DNA of 24,788 nt, taken from a virus. The notes under the pieces were generated by a model. That model saw only the letters and a program-made list of their open reading frames with translations, was not told the origin of the DNA and did no database searches. The stretch is taken from IMG/VR virus record IMGVR_UViG_3300021579_000038, positions 1-24,788 of that record. The stretch is one strand, 5' to 3'. Made by a program: the position numbers and the translations under genes. Shown piece by piece: positions 9,740-15,149 of this stretch (its first letter is position 1; every line of letters starts with the position of its first letter).

Positions 9740-10012
9740 TCACGTCACAATCGCCGCAACCGTCACTTGTCGCTTTAGCTTCTCGAAATGCTTGTGGTAC
9801 GTCGTCTCAAAATTGACGGCGAGCCTGGCTTGCTGCCCATACGGGGAGAGGGCGAGCTTGTGTGCTGCCAAGTAGGATTGCCCCTGGTCCAGGAGGTCTC
9901 CCCAGTCGTTGGAATCGAGCTCGAGCAACGCGTCGTCGAGACGGGCTTGCACCAGGGCGTCTGCTACCGCGTCGAACTCCGGGAAACGCACTCTGAATGC
10001 CGCAAGGTTCAC
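9740..10012 (-). CDS. DUF4054 head-tail connector protein (short)
   Basis: 90 residues from GTG 10012, with a GTGA overlap and SD GAGG seven bases upstream. The sequence FRVRFPEFDAVADALVQARL, LELDSNDWGDL and LAAHKLALSPYGQQ matches the DUF4054 pattern (FPEF..., DxxxWG..., AAHxLAxSP.G), a head-completion/connector protein in DUF2184-capsid phages. Most members are about 120-140 residues, so this one is somewhat short. In relatives it follows the major capsid gene closely, but here that gene is more than 6 kb upstream. Confidence 0.8.
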   Translation of the reverse strand: MNLAAFRVRFPEFDAVADALVQARLDDALLELDSNDWGDLLDQGQSYLAAHKLALSPYGQQARLAVNFETTYHKHFEKLKRQVTVAAIVT

Positions 10013-10215
10013 GAGACCACCTCACTCTTGAATAGCTGAGGGCACGCGACCTTGGCCTCGGCGAGGAGTTCCTTCGCGTCCGCTTCGTCGCACACGTCAA
10101 GAAACGACGCGAGGTAGGTAACGGCCTTCTCGATGAGTTCCGCTTGCACCCTCGCCTCCGCGGCGTCTCGCGTTCCCCGGAGGACTAGTTCTTCAAGTTC
10201 TTTTCTCGCACTCAC
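10009..10215 (-). CDS. Small helical protein (68 residues)
   Basis: GTG 10215 with a strong SD (GGAGG, seven bases spacing). The product is helical and acidic: VSARKELEELVLRGTRDAAE, then IEKAVTYLASFLDVCDEADA, ending LFKSEVVS. No family is recognised. It overlaps the upstream 41-residue gene by 23 bases and the DUF4054 gene by 4, so it belongs to the neck operon. Confidence 0.68.
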   Translation of the reverse strand: MSARKELEELVLRGTRDAAEARVQAELIEKAVTYLASFLDVCDEADAKELLAEAKVACPQLFKSEVVS

Positions 10216-10318
10216 GTCGTAGCCTCCAGTAAAGTTCTTCCCACGTATCCGCTTCTATGACCGCGCTCTTTCCTATCGTTCCGATCCACTTACCGTTTTC
10301 CGTTCTTTCGACCGCCAT
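10193..10318 (-). CDS. Small basic protein (41 residues)
   Basis: ATG 10318; protein MAVERTENGKWIGTIGKSAV then IEADTWEELYWRLRRECEKR. The NGKW.G.IG...I.A.TWEEL pattern looks like a mini beta-hairpin plus helix domain seen in short phage ORFs. No SD is evident. A short inverted repeat, TTACCTCGGTAA, lies about 25-40 bases upstream and could be an operator. It may be the first gene of the neck operon. Confidence 0.5.
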   Translation of the reverse strand: MAVERTENGKWIGTIGKSAVIEADTWEELYWRLRRECEKRT

Positions 10319-10386
10319 CAAGAGGCTATGCACTCAGTGATTTTACCTCGGTAATACTAAAAGAAATTACATTTGCGTCGTTAGAG

Positions 10387-11025
10387 TCACAGAGGCCAAG
10401 TACAGTAGTTCGTGTGATGCCAATCAATCCGCGAGCGCAGCGACGACAAGGTCTGCATCGTGAGTCGGTCGACGCAAGGGGAGTTCTGCGGGTATTGGAA
10501 GTACATGAGAGTGTTCTTCACGGGCGAATGATCCAGCCCTAGGGTGTGGCCAATCTCGTGCAACACAATCTGGCGAAGGTCCCGCTCTCCAATTCGGTCG
10601 CGTACAATGTGAATCTCGGGCGACGGATACCACTTCCCCTCCTGTATCGCCCCTGGCACGTAGGCCAAGGCGGACGGAGACTCGAATGCGCTCGCGTCCG
10701 TTTCCGGGATAATCTCGAGGCCCTGCCCCGTGCGGTCGATTACGGAGTCGACGACTTCCTTCAAGTGCTCGAAATCCACATCGCGCGCGACAATCTTGAA
10801 TTCCATGTATCCGTTGAGGGAATAGGTCCATTGGTCGAACGCGGATTCGATTTGCGCAAGCTCCTGCGCGTTGAAAGATTTGTCGATGTAGACCGGGACG
10901 ATTGTCATCACTGCGTTCGGCGAGGGATTCTGTATGAAGACCGGCTCCGGGATTGCCACTCGGGGGGAGGCGGAACTACAGGCAATTAGCAGGGCGAGGA
11001 GGAGCAAGGCGAATACTCGGGACAT
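10387..11025 (-). CDS. Secreted metzincin-like zinc protease, lipoprotein
   Basis: 212 residues. A lipoprotein signal is clear: basic start, core LALLLALLI-type, lipobox LIAC with Cys16 followed by SS, predicting outer-membrane retention. The catalytic motif HEIGHTLGLDH (156-166) is the full HExxHxxGxxH zinc site of metzincins, and NTLMY with Met174 is a plausible Met-turn eight residues later. The N-terminal half (VPVYIDKSFNAQELAQIESA, then FDQWTYSLNG) resembles the start of matrixin-like catalytic domains. It should be exported and lipidated in a lysogen or infected cell and cleave proteins at the cell surface. It stands alone, between a terminator-like palindrome and the neck operon, as expected for a cargo gene expressed on its own. 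There is no SD before ATG 11025. Confidence 0.85.
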   Translation of the reverse strand: MSRVFALLLLALLIACSSASPRVAIPEPVFIQNPSPNAVMTIVPVYIDKSFNAQELAQIESAFDQWTYSLNGYMEFKIVARDVDFEHLKEVVDSVIDRTGQGLEIIPETDASAFESPSALAYVPGAIQEGKWYPSPEIHIVRDRIGERDLRQIVLHEIGHTLGLDHSPVKNTLMYFQYPQNSPCVDRLTMQTLSSLRSRIDWHHTNYCTWPL

Positions 11026-11035
11026 AGTACTAGTC

Positions 11036-11057
11036 TAAAATCGGCGGAATTCCGCCG
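11036..11057 (-). terminator. Palindrome with short T-tract, likely terminator
   Basis: CGGCGGAATTCCGCCG (11042-11057) is a perfect 16-base palindrome. On the minus strand it is followed by ATTTTAG. It lies after the stop of the 83-residue gene and before the metzincin gene, so it could end one unit and isolate the next. Confidence 0.5.
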
Positions 11058-11090
11058 TTCTAGTGGCTAGTACACTGGCTAGTTCGACGA

Positions 11091-11342
11091 CTAGTTCAGT
11101 GCCCGGTCCTCCCAGGCTACTTTCAATTGTCCATTCCCGATGGACCTGACGCCCAAACGCTTTTTGAAAGGCTTCAGCAGGTACTTTTCTTCGGTTTCAC
11201 GAAGTATGCAGTCGAGGTCTCGGCGAATGTTCTGCCGGGTTTCAGCGCAATCGACCGCGTCCCCGTTGCAGTACCAGTCAACGAGGGAATTGATTTTCGC
11301 GAGGATAAAGTCTTCGATTTCTTTGCGTCGCTCGGGACTCAT
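11091..11342 (-). CDS. Small protein of unknown function (83 residues)
   Basis: ATG 11342 with a modest GGA upstream. The product starts MSPERRKEIEDFILAKINSL, has two cysteines near CNGDAVDCAE, a charged helix (ETRQNIRRDLDCILRETEEK) and a basic C-terminus (LLKPFKKRLGVRS). The layout is mostly helical, and I recognise no family. It lies downstream of the repeat-filled region 11343-11672, with a palindrome overlapping its leader (11345-11363). Confidence 0.62.
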   Translation of the reverse strand: MSPERRKEIEDFILAKINSLVDWYCNGDAVDCAETRQNIRRDLDCILRETEEKYLLKPFKKRLGVRSIGNGQLKVAWEDRALN

Positions 11343-11344
11343 AG

Positions 11345-11363
11345 ATTCCAGTGTGACTGGAAT
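11345..11363. promoter_or_regulatory. Perfect dyad in the leader of the 83-residue gene
   Basis: ATTCCAGT-GTG-ACTGGAAT is a perfect inverted repeat with eight-base arms, two bases upstream of the ATG (minus strand), covering the ribosome-binding site. It could be a repressor operator or an RNA hairpin that hides the start. Confidence 0.45.
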
Positions 11364-11413
11364 TCTTATTCTGTCCAGGACGGAGTTACGTTGTGGGTGG
11401 ATTTCGTTTCGGC

Positions 11414-11505
11414 TTGGGGCCCCTTTTCGATCAGGTCACTTCGTTTTTGGAATTTCCCCTTGGGGCCCCTTTTCGATCAGGTCACCTCGTTTTTGGAATT
11501 TCCTG
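11414..11505. repeat. 46-bp tandem direct repeat, two copies
   Basis: 11414-11459 and 11460-11505 are adjacent copies beginning TTGGGGCCCCTTTTCGATCA, identical at 43 of 46 positions. Each contains the palindrome GGGGCCCC, the segment CGATCAGGTCAC, and a run TTTTTGGAATTTCC. Since 46 is not a multiple of three, the repeat is unlikely to be coding. It could carry duplicated promoter or operator elements for the leftward gene. Confidence 0.8.
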
Positions 11506-11525
11506 AAAAACGCCCCTCCCACCAT

Positions 11526-11651
11526 GTGTGCGCCCCTGCGCACTCCACCTACGTGTGCGCCCCTGCGCACTCCACCTACGTGTGCGCACATGTAGGCGCC
11601 TACACGCACTCCACCTACGTGTGCGCACATGTAGGCGCCTACACGCACTCC
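11526..11651. repeat. Tandem stem-loop repeat array (27- and 39-bp units)
   Basis: Two 27-base units (11526-11552, 11553-11579) are followed by a 39-base unit (11580-11618) and most of a second one (11619-11651). All start GTGTGCGC and end with GCGCACTCCACCTAC or CGCACTCCACCTAC. Short units fold as GTGCGC-CCCT-GCGCAC. In long units the loop is replaced by the palindrome TGTAGGCGCCTACA. The short copies are identical to each other and the long copies are identical to each other over their overlap, so the array is recent or homogenised. Confidence 0.82.
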
Positions 11652-11672
11652 TGCGCGCCTCACCCACCTATC

Positions 11673-11906
11673 CTACTCGTGCCCAGGTTCGCGACCACTA
11701 TCGCACGTTCCGCACATCTCACCATTCGCGACGTACTCTTCGCACACTTCCGCAAGTCGCGCGTCCGTAACGTAGTACGTATCAGGCTTCCCTTCGCAAT
11801 CCCACATTGCACTCCAAAGAAACTGGCCTAGCCTCATGTGTGGCTCTTTCTGCCATGCCGCTAAGATGCGCGATAGCGTGGTTTGCTTGTCTTCTATCGT
11901 TGACAC
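11673..11906 (-). CDS. Small phage protein with RLGQ motif (77 residues)
   Basis: GTG 11906, 9 bases after the upstream micro-gene. The product contains ILAAWQKEPHMRLGQFLWSA then a Tyr/Asp segment (DTYYVTDARLAEVCEEYV) and ends with CGTCDSGREPGHE. The arrangement of a helix, 'P.hRLGQ.L', an acidic aromatic loop and a further helix matches a common class of short phage proteins of unknown function. CxxC near the end may bind metal. Confidence 0.68.
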   Translation of the reverse strand: MSTIEDKQTTLSRILAAWQKEPHMRLGQFLWSAMWDCEGKPDTYYVTDARLAEVCEEYVANGEMCGTCDSGREPGHE

Positions 11907-11915
11907 CCTACTAGC

Positions 11916-11996
11916 CTAGCTCACAACGGAGCCGCGCGCTACCGTGCTACTGTAATAAACGACAATCGAGAGAAAAAAGACTAGTGCGTCCCACAT
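11916..11996 (-). CDS. Membrane micropeptide (26 residues)
   Basis: ATG 11996 begins MWDALVFFLSIVVYYSSTVA followed by RGSVVS, a single transmembrane helix. Upstream on the minus strand is AAAGGACGGG, a usable SD at somewhat long spacing. It lies 9 bases before the next gene and just downstream of a terminator-like hairpin. Function unknown. Confidence 0.45.
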   Translation of the reverse strand: MWDALVFFLSIVVYYSSTVARGSVVS

Positions 11997-12013
11997 GCCG
12001 ATACCCGTCCTTT

Positions 12014-12036
12014 CTTTGAAAGCCCCGTGAAGGGGC
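12014..12036 (-). terminator. Rho-independent terminator candidate
   Basis: On the minus strand GCCCC-TTCAC-GGGGC (12022-12036) is followed by TTTCAAAG. It lies after the stop of the 25-residue gene at 12065-12142 and before the next micro-gene, so it could end the leftward small-gene operon. Confidence 0.5.
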
Positions 12037-12064
12037 GTTTACGCGTTAGGGGTTTCGTTAGGTG

Positions 12065-12142
12065 TTAGTGCGTGAACCGTTCAAGCCACGAAAGAACGAG
12101 AACTCCGAACGCGAGACCCGAGAACATGAATTCCAGCGTCAT
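12065..12142 (-). CDS. Membrane micropeptide with perfect SD (25 residues)
   Basis: ATG 12142 is preceded by AGGAGG at eight bases, the best ribosome-binding site in this block. The product is MTLEFMFSGLAFGVLVLSWL then ERFTH: one transmembrane helix with a charged end. Its size would exclude it from most annotations, but the SD and its place between two hairpins make translation likely. Confidence 0.66.
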   Translation of the reverse strand: MTLEFMFSGLAFGVLVLSWLERFTH

Positions 12143-12159
12143 TGAAATAGCCTCCTACA

Positions 12160-12199
12160 AAACAGGAAAGCCCACTACCCCGGAATAGGGTGTGGGCTT
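12160..12199 (-). terminator. Strong hairpin with T-rich tail, terminator or attenuator
   Basis: AAGCCCAC (12168-12175) pairs perfectly with GTGGGCTT (12192-12199), and ACCC (12177-12180) pairs with GGGT (12188-12191) inside it. On the minus strand it is followed by TCCTGTTTTG. It separates the 71-residue gene from the 25-residue micropeptide and leaves the latter's SD just downstream. Confidence 0.58.
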
Positions 12200-12240
12200 A
12201 CTCTGTTATGTGTGCGCGTGCGTGCGCTGGCGTACGTAAT

Positions 12241-12456
12241 CTACATACGCTCTATCGCATGCACCACCTCCACCCAATAGTGGGATGGCGGCGCATGTTT
12301 CGAACGCTGAACATACTCGCCCCGATATGGTGGTGCGAGCTTTTCCAGGATGTACGCGCTAGGGCCAAAAAGGGACGTACGAGACGCCGCTACAAAGAGC
12401 GCCTTTTCCCTACCGTACGTACCGTGTAGGAGCTTGGCGTCGTTGTGGGGGTTCAT
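12241..12456 (-). CDS. Small protein of unknown function (71 residues)
   Basis: ATG 12456 with AGGAGG eight bases upstream and an ATGA overlap with the upstream gene. The product runs MNPHNDAKLLHGTYGREKAL, then a segment with SLFGPSAYILEKLAPPYRGE, and ends HYWVEVVHAIERM. It is basic and His/Tyr-rich. No family is recognised. The excellent SD and coupling make it real. Confidence 0.72.
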   Translation of the reverse strand: MNPHNDAKLLHGTYGREKALFVAASRTSLFGPSAYILEKLAPPYRGEYVQRSKHAPPSHYWVEVVHAIERM

Positions 12457-12632
12457 TGTGTAATCCTCCTACATTCGTCCACCACATCCCATGGCACTTG
12501 GTCTAGTGCCCAAGGGTAGGATTGAAGCGTCCTAAGTATGATACGCGCGGTAGCCTTTGCCGTTTCACCGTGGGATCTACGGAACGCGCCCACATGCTCG
12601 TTCAATGCCTCACGTATCTCTACAGGATTCAT
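12453..12632 (-). CDS. Small helical protein (59 residues)
   Basis: ATG 12632 is chosen over an earlier in-frame start because AGGGGGGAAGA sits directly upstream. The product, MNPVEIREALNEHVGAFRRS then TAKATARIILRTLQSYPWAL, is helical, ending VPWDVVDECRRITQ. No family is recognised. It overlaps the next gene by four bases (ATGA) and begins 3 bases before the upstream gene ends. Confidence 0.7.
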   Translation of the reverse strand: MNPVEIREALNEHVGAFRRSHGETAKATARIILRTLQSYPWALDQVPWDVVDECRRITQ

Positions 12633-13087
12633 TCTTCCCCCCTTTCTGCCTTTTCCTCGTTCAAGTCGACGGCGCGAAACATTGTCCACATAATGTGTTC
12701 AATCGCGCCGAATTGTACGACACGAAGCGTTTTCTCGCACCCACCCACGCCTAACGATTGGCCGGCCCCCAATTCCCCTAACGTCTCTTCGCCAATTGCG
12801 AAAAGCTCCGAATTGCAGAACGCAGCGGACCACGCGTAAAGGTCCGACGTATAGACGTCGACTTGGTTATCGCACCATTCATGACAGATATCTTCGTCCC
12901 AATTGAGACGCGCATAATCGTATAGAAACGAATGTGCGATATTATAAACCCAATCGTTCGGAAGACTCCCGGCATGCGCGTCTCGTATGGCGCTGTAAAG
13001 CCACTCAGGAGCACTCTCGTGCAGAGAGTAGAAGCATTCCCCGTTGTCTCGTTTCTTGCGGTCGAAAAACGTAGTGAAGTCTTTCAT
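12629..13087 (-). CDS. Conserved-type phage protein of unknown function (152 residues)
   Basis: ATG 13087 follows the upstream TAA by one base and has a GGGG SD; a GTG at 13102 would add five residues. The sequence MKDFTTFFDRKKRDNGECFY, SAPEWLYSAIRDAHAGSLPN, DWVYNIAHSFLYDY and CDNQVDVYTSDLYAWSAAF resembles a family of short phage proteins with the pattern 'DWL..AIR.AH...LPNDWVY' and 'QVDVYT..L..W'. Acidic residues and His/Trp are frequent. No catalytic motif is evident. It is probably an early-region modulator. Confidence 0.75.
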   Translation of the reverse strand: MKDFTTFFDRKKRDNGECFYSLHESAPEWLYSAIRDAHAGSLPNDWVYNIAHSFLYDYARLNWDEDICHEWCDNQVDVYTSDLYAWSAAFCNSELFAIGEETLGELGAGQSLGVGGCEKTLRVVQFGAIEHIMWTMFRAVDLNEEKAERGEE

Positions 13088-13088
13088 C

Positions 13089-13493
13089 TTAATACCCCGC
13101 ACTTTCCGCGTAGTAGTCGCGCTGGCGTGAATTGACTTTCTCCCATTCGGGGAGAAGCGCTAACGGTCCGGGGGAATAGTCCTCCGAAGCCTCCCGTGGA
13201 TCGCGCGGCACGTAGGGGGCCCGCGTGTTTAGTGCGGTAATGTGACATACGGACTCATTCCACGTAGAATGTGGACCGTCACAATCGCGCCCCCCGGTAG
13301 CAGTGCAACGCGTCACGAATTCCCCGTCGAATTCGTAGGAGCATGTGCGCCAAGAGTAGCCTTCCTCATGCGCGGAACTCTCGTGGAATTCTGTGCATTC
13401 CCCCTTGCGAAGGGAGAGCTTGACCCACCCACCGTTTTCCCACACCCAAAAACGTGCCGTTCTCGCTGCTAGTTGGATTACGTAATTACACAT
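13089..13493 (-). CDS. Conserved-type phage protein with cysteine motifs (134 residues)
   Basis: ATG 13493 follows GGGAGGCGATA and overlaps the upstream stop (TAATG). The protein has an N-terminal beta region (RTARFWVWENGGWVKLSLRK), a central Cys-rich part (VTRCTATGGRDCDGPHSTWN) and a C-terminal signature PEWEKVNSRQRDYYAESAGY. I recall similar short phage proteins with 'GGRDCDG' and 'SRQRDY.AEAAGY' endings, function unknown. The C-terminal motif resembles an adaptor or binding surface. It is coupled to the 49-residue and 152-residue genes. Confidence 0.77.
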   Translation of the reverse strand: MCNYVIQLAARTARFWVWENGGWVKLSLRKGECTEFHESSAHEEGYSWRTCSYEFDGEFVTRCTATGGRDCDGPHSTWNESVCHITALNTRAPYVPRDPREASEDYSPGPLALLPEWEKVNSRQRDYYAESAGY

Positions 13494-13642
13494 TATCGCC
13501 TCCCTTCTGCGATGCACTTGCGCAATTCATTACAATGTGCTTCCAATTGCGCTCGATTCTCTTGTGATAATTCAAAGCAGCCGAAACGCCCCCGCGCGAG
13601 TATTGATTGAACCATTGCTAGTTCGATAGCGTGCTTATTCAT
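13493..13642 (-). CDS. Small helical protein (49 residues)
   Basis: ATG 13642 is chosen because GGGAGGCGATA lies directly upstream, an SD leader identical over 14 bases (to the ATG) to the one before the next gene. The product is MNKHAIELAMVQSILARGRF then GCFELSQENRAQLEAHCNEL, two helices. It overlaps the next start by one base. No family is recognised. Confidence 0.68.
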   Translation of the reverse strand: MNKHAIELAMVQSILARGRFGCFELSQENRAQLEAHCNELRKCIAEGRR

Positions 13643-13655
13643 TATCGCCTCCCTG

Positions 13656-13754
13656 TTAGCGTGCCCGCATCGTGTCAAGCTTGACCAAAACGCGAAACGC
13701 TGTAATCGCCGAAAAACCCATGATTGCTAGCGTTGCGAATTGTTCGAAGCTCAT
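13656..13754 (-). CDS. Membrane micropeptide (32 residues)
   Basis: ATG 13754 gives MSFEQFATLAIMGFSAITAF then RVLVKLDTMRAR: an acidic head, one hydrophobic helix and a basic end, so an N-out or N-in small membrane protein. GAGG lies just upstream but close. A longer frame from 13883 overlaps the DnaN end and a hairpin and is less likely. Confidence 0.52.
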   Translation of the reverse strand: MSFEQFATLAIMGFSAITAFRVLVKLDTMRAR

Positions 13755-13783
13755 ATCCTCATAATGACATGAGGTAAGATTGA

Positions 13784-13801
13784 CGCTACTTGAAAGTAGC
13801 G
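13784..13801. terminator. Hairpin downstream of the clamp gene
   Basis: CGCTACT-TGAA-AGTAGCG is a seven-base-pair stem with a four-base loop, between the clamp stop and the next small gene. Only a weak T-tract (TCAATCTT) follows on the minus strand, so it may be an attenuator or RNA stabiliser rather than a full terminator. Confidence 0.4.
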
Positions 13802-13845
13802 CCATTCTTCTTTTCGGTACTACCTTTACGCACGACCGACGCACC

Positions 13846-14556
13846 TTAGATACGCATCGGCATAACGACAGCGAGCCACTCAAAGCCTAGCGTGGGGCAA
13901 TTCCTTGTCACGACAATCGGTGATAACCCGCTAACCTCTGAATCCTCATTAACCGCGCCATATTCCAGCGTCACGCCTAGATTCTTCTCACCCATATCTT
14001 TGATGCACCCGGCAATCTCCCCGAGGTACTCGGTTGAAACCCCTATCTTGGGAATTGGCCCGCGTTCACGCGGGATTACTTGCTCGTACGGGGGGAACTT
14101 TGCGTCTACTGGGGTAAAGAGAACGCGTGAGACCTCTTTTTCTTGCCAACGGATAGAAACGTAACCAGCGTTCGACAATTCAACGTTTATTAAAGACGAG
14201 TAGGCTTTATGCGTTTTTAATTCCTCTTTTACCGCGCGAACGACTTTTTCAACGTTCACACGACTAATCTGGACGTCGAAAGCATGCAAAACCGTTGCAC
14301 CGGTAAGCCCCTCCGCTTTCGCGAGCCAATGACCGTTTGTCGCGCAGCACACTACGCGTTCCCCTGACACGCGCACGAGAAGGCTATTCAAGTGTGCGCG
14401 CGTTTCGTCTTTGCTAATCGCACGCTTCACTGAATTCACCATGCCAAGGAAACGATCTGCCGCGATTGTGACGCTACGCACTTTCGGCTCCGTGTCGGCC
14501 GCATCACCCTCTTTGGCTTCTGTCGTTTCGACTTGCACCGCGTTAGATGTATTCAT
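13846..14556 (-). CDS. dnaN: DnaN-like sliding clamp, shortened
   Basis: 236 residues from ATG 14556, with SD GGAGG ten bases upstream and an ATGA overlap with the previous gene. Features of the bacterial beta clamp are clear: FLGMVNSVKRAISKDETRAH with LNSLLVRVSG, the ATNGHWLAKAEG strand, DAKFPPYEQVIP (the beta-clamp FPxYxxVIP motif), and the end VVMPMRI, which matches the canonical clamp C-terminus MPMRL. Bacterial DnaN is about 366 residues with three domains, whereas this one has room for only two. Residues 1-35 are a polar acidic extension. It would tether a DNA polymerase or other clamp-binding factor to DNA. No polymerase gene is in the window, apart from the primase-polymerase. Confidence 0.85.
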   Translation of the reverse strand: MNTSNAVQVETTEAKEGDAADTEPKVRSVTIAADRFLGMVNSVKRAISKDETRAHLNSLLVRVSGERVVCCATNGHWLAKAEGLTGATVLHAFDVQISRVNVEKVVRAVKEELKTHKAYSSLINVELSNAGYVSIRWQEKEVSRVLFTPVDAKFPPYEQVIPRERGPIPKIGVSTEYLGEIAGCIKDMGEKNLGVTLEYGAVNEDSEVSGLSPIVVTRNCPTLGFEWLAVVMPMRI

Positions 14557-14747
14557 AGTTCGATAACCTCCTTTTCGACGTCCAACCAAAGACCACTATC
14601 GCGCCACGCGCTACCCTCTGAACTCTTAGTCCACAATCGCGCGGTTTTGACGCCAGCAATTCGACACTCGGGGATAACGTAGTCAAAAAACGTTACCGCA
14701 TCGCAAAACACCAATGTAGAGCCCTTAACCCTTACTCCGTAATACAT
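14553..14747 (-). CDS. Small protein upstream of the clamp (64 residues)
   Basis: ATG 14747 with GAGG five bases upstream; the stop forms ATGA with the clamp start. The product is MYYGVRVKGSTLVFCDAVTF followed by FDYVIPECRIAGVKTARLWT and an acidic tail VEKEVIEL. It looks like a small beta-rich domain. It is not recognised, and its position suggests cotranslation with the clamp. Confidence 0.65.
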   Translation of the reverse strand: MYYGVRVKGSTLVFCDAVTFFDYVIPECRIAGVKTARLWTKSSEGSAWRDSGLWLDVEKEVIEL

Positions 14748-14911
14748 ATTCGCCTCAATCCAGGGGACGATTCCCCGCTAGGCGCCCTTTCATCGGACGA
14801 CTAGCGCGGCACCTTCCCCCGTGTTGGTCCTAATCCCGCGCGGCGTGTTCACGCGCTTATAGAGTTAGTGTCCGACGACGTTCTTTCGTTCCCCAATTCC
14901 CTGAAAAACTC
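14748..14911. other. 164-base gap, possible promoter for the clamp operon
   Basis: No convincing frame is present. On the minus strand a TATAAG hexamer (14857-14862 region) and the stem GCGTG-TT-CACGC nearby are the only signals seen. This is a plausible but weak promoter region for the leftward clamp and small-gene operon. Confidence 0.3.
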
Positions 14912-15148
14912 TCACGCCGCCAAAAAAAGGGCGCATACCGTAGGACTCATGCGCGACACATCGCAGATAGACGCCATTGCAAGGGCTTCCGTCAACGCGC
15001 GCTTTTCCTCGTTCGTGCCATCCCATGCCAAGCGAGCGAGAAAGTCACGATGCGAGACACCCGAGGGGGGCGCAATGTCGAGCGCAGTTACAAGCGCAAT
15101 CGCGATGTTCCGAACTTCCGACTGAGAGAGTGTGTAGATTGTTTTCAT
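14912..15148 (-). CDS. Small helical protein (78 residues)
   Basis: ATG 15148 lies one base after the stop of the previous frame. The product MKTIYTLSQSEVRNIAIALV, then DIAPPSGVSHRDFLARLAWD and TNEEKRALTEALAMASICDV, is helical with no signal peptide. No family is recognised, and no SD is seen. If the upstream 70-residue frame is not real, this gene would be the first after the palindrome array and probably controlled by it. Confidence 0.6.
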   Translation of the reverse strand: MKTIYTLSQSEVRNIAIALVTALDIAPPSGVSHRDFLARLAWDGTNEEKRALTEALAMASICDVSRMSPTVCALFLAA

Positions 15149-15149
15149 G

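Larger units (their letters stand above)
11343..11672. other. 330-base non-coding gap packed with repeats
   Basis: Between the 77-residue and 83-residue genes there is no convincing coding frame. The gap holds two repeat families described separately: a 46-base direct repeat (11414-11505) and a tandem stem-loop array (11526-11651). Frames that cross it on either strand give Val/Gly/Ala/Cys/His repeat peptides that only reflect the DNA repeats. Confidence 0.65.

Noticed and set aside
11526-11651. Possible CRISPR array
   Set aside because: Units are contiguous with no unique spacers and no cas genes are nearby (the Cas4-like gene is a phage replication-type nuclease).
11436-11663. Leftward frame encoding repeated VGAYMCAHVGGVR peptides
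   Set aside because: The peptides mirror the DNA repeats. The neighbouring 46-base repeat does not keep frame and no SD is present.
11127-11831. 234-residue rightward frame
   Set aside because: It covers the repeat array and runs antisense to two supported leftward genes. Composition is not protein-like.
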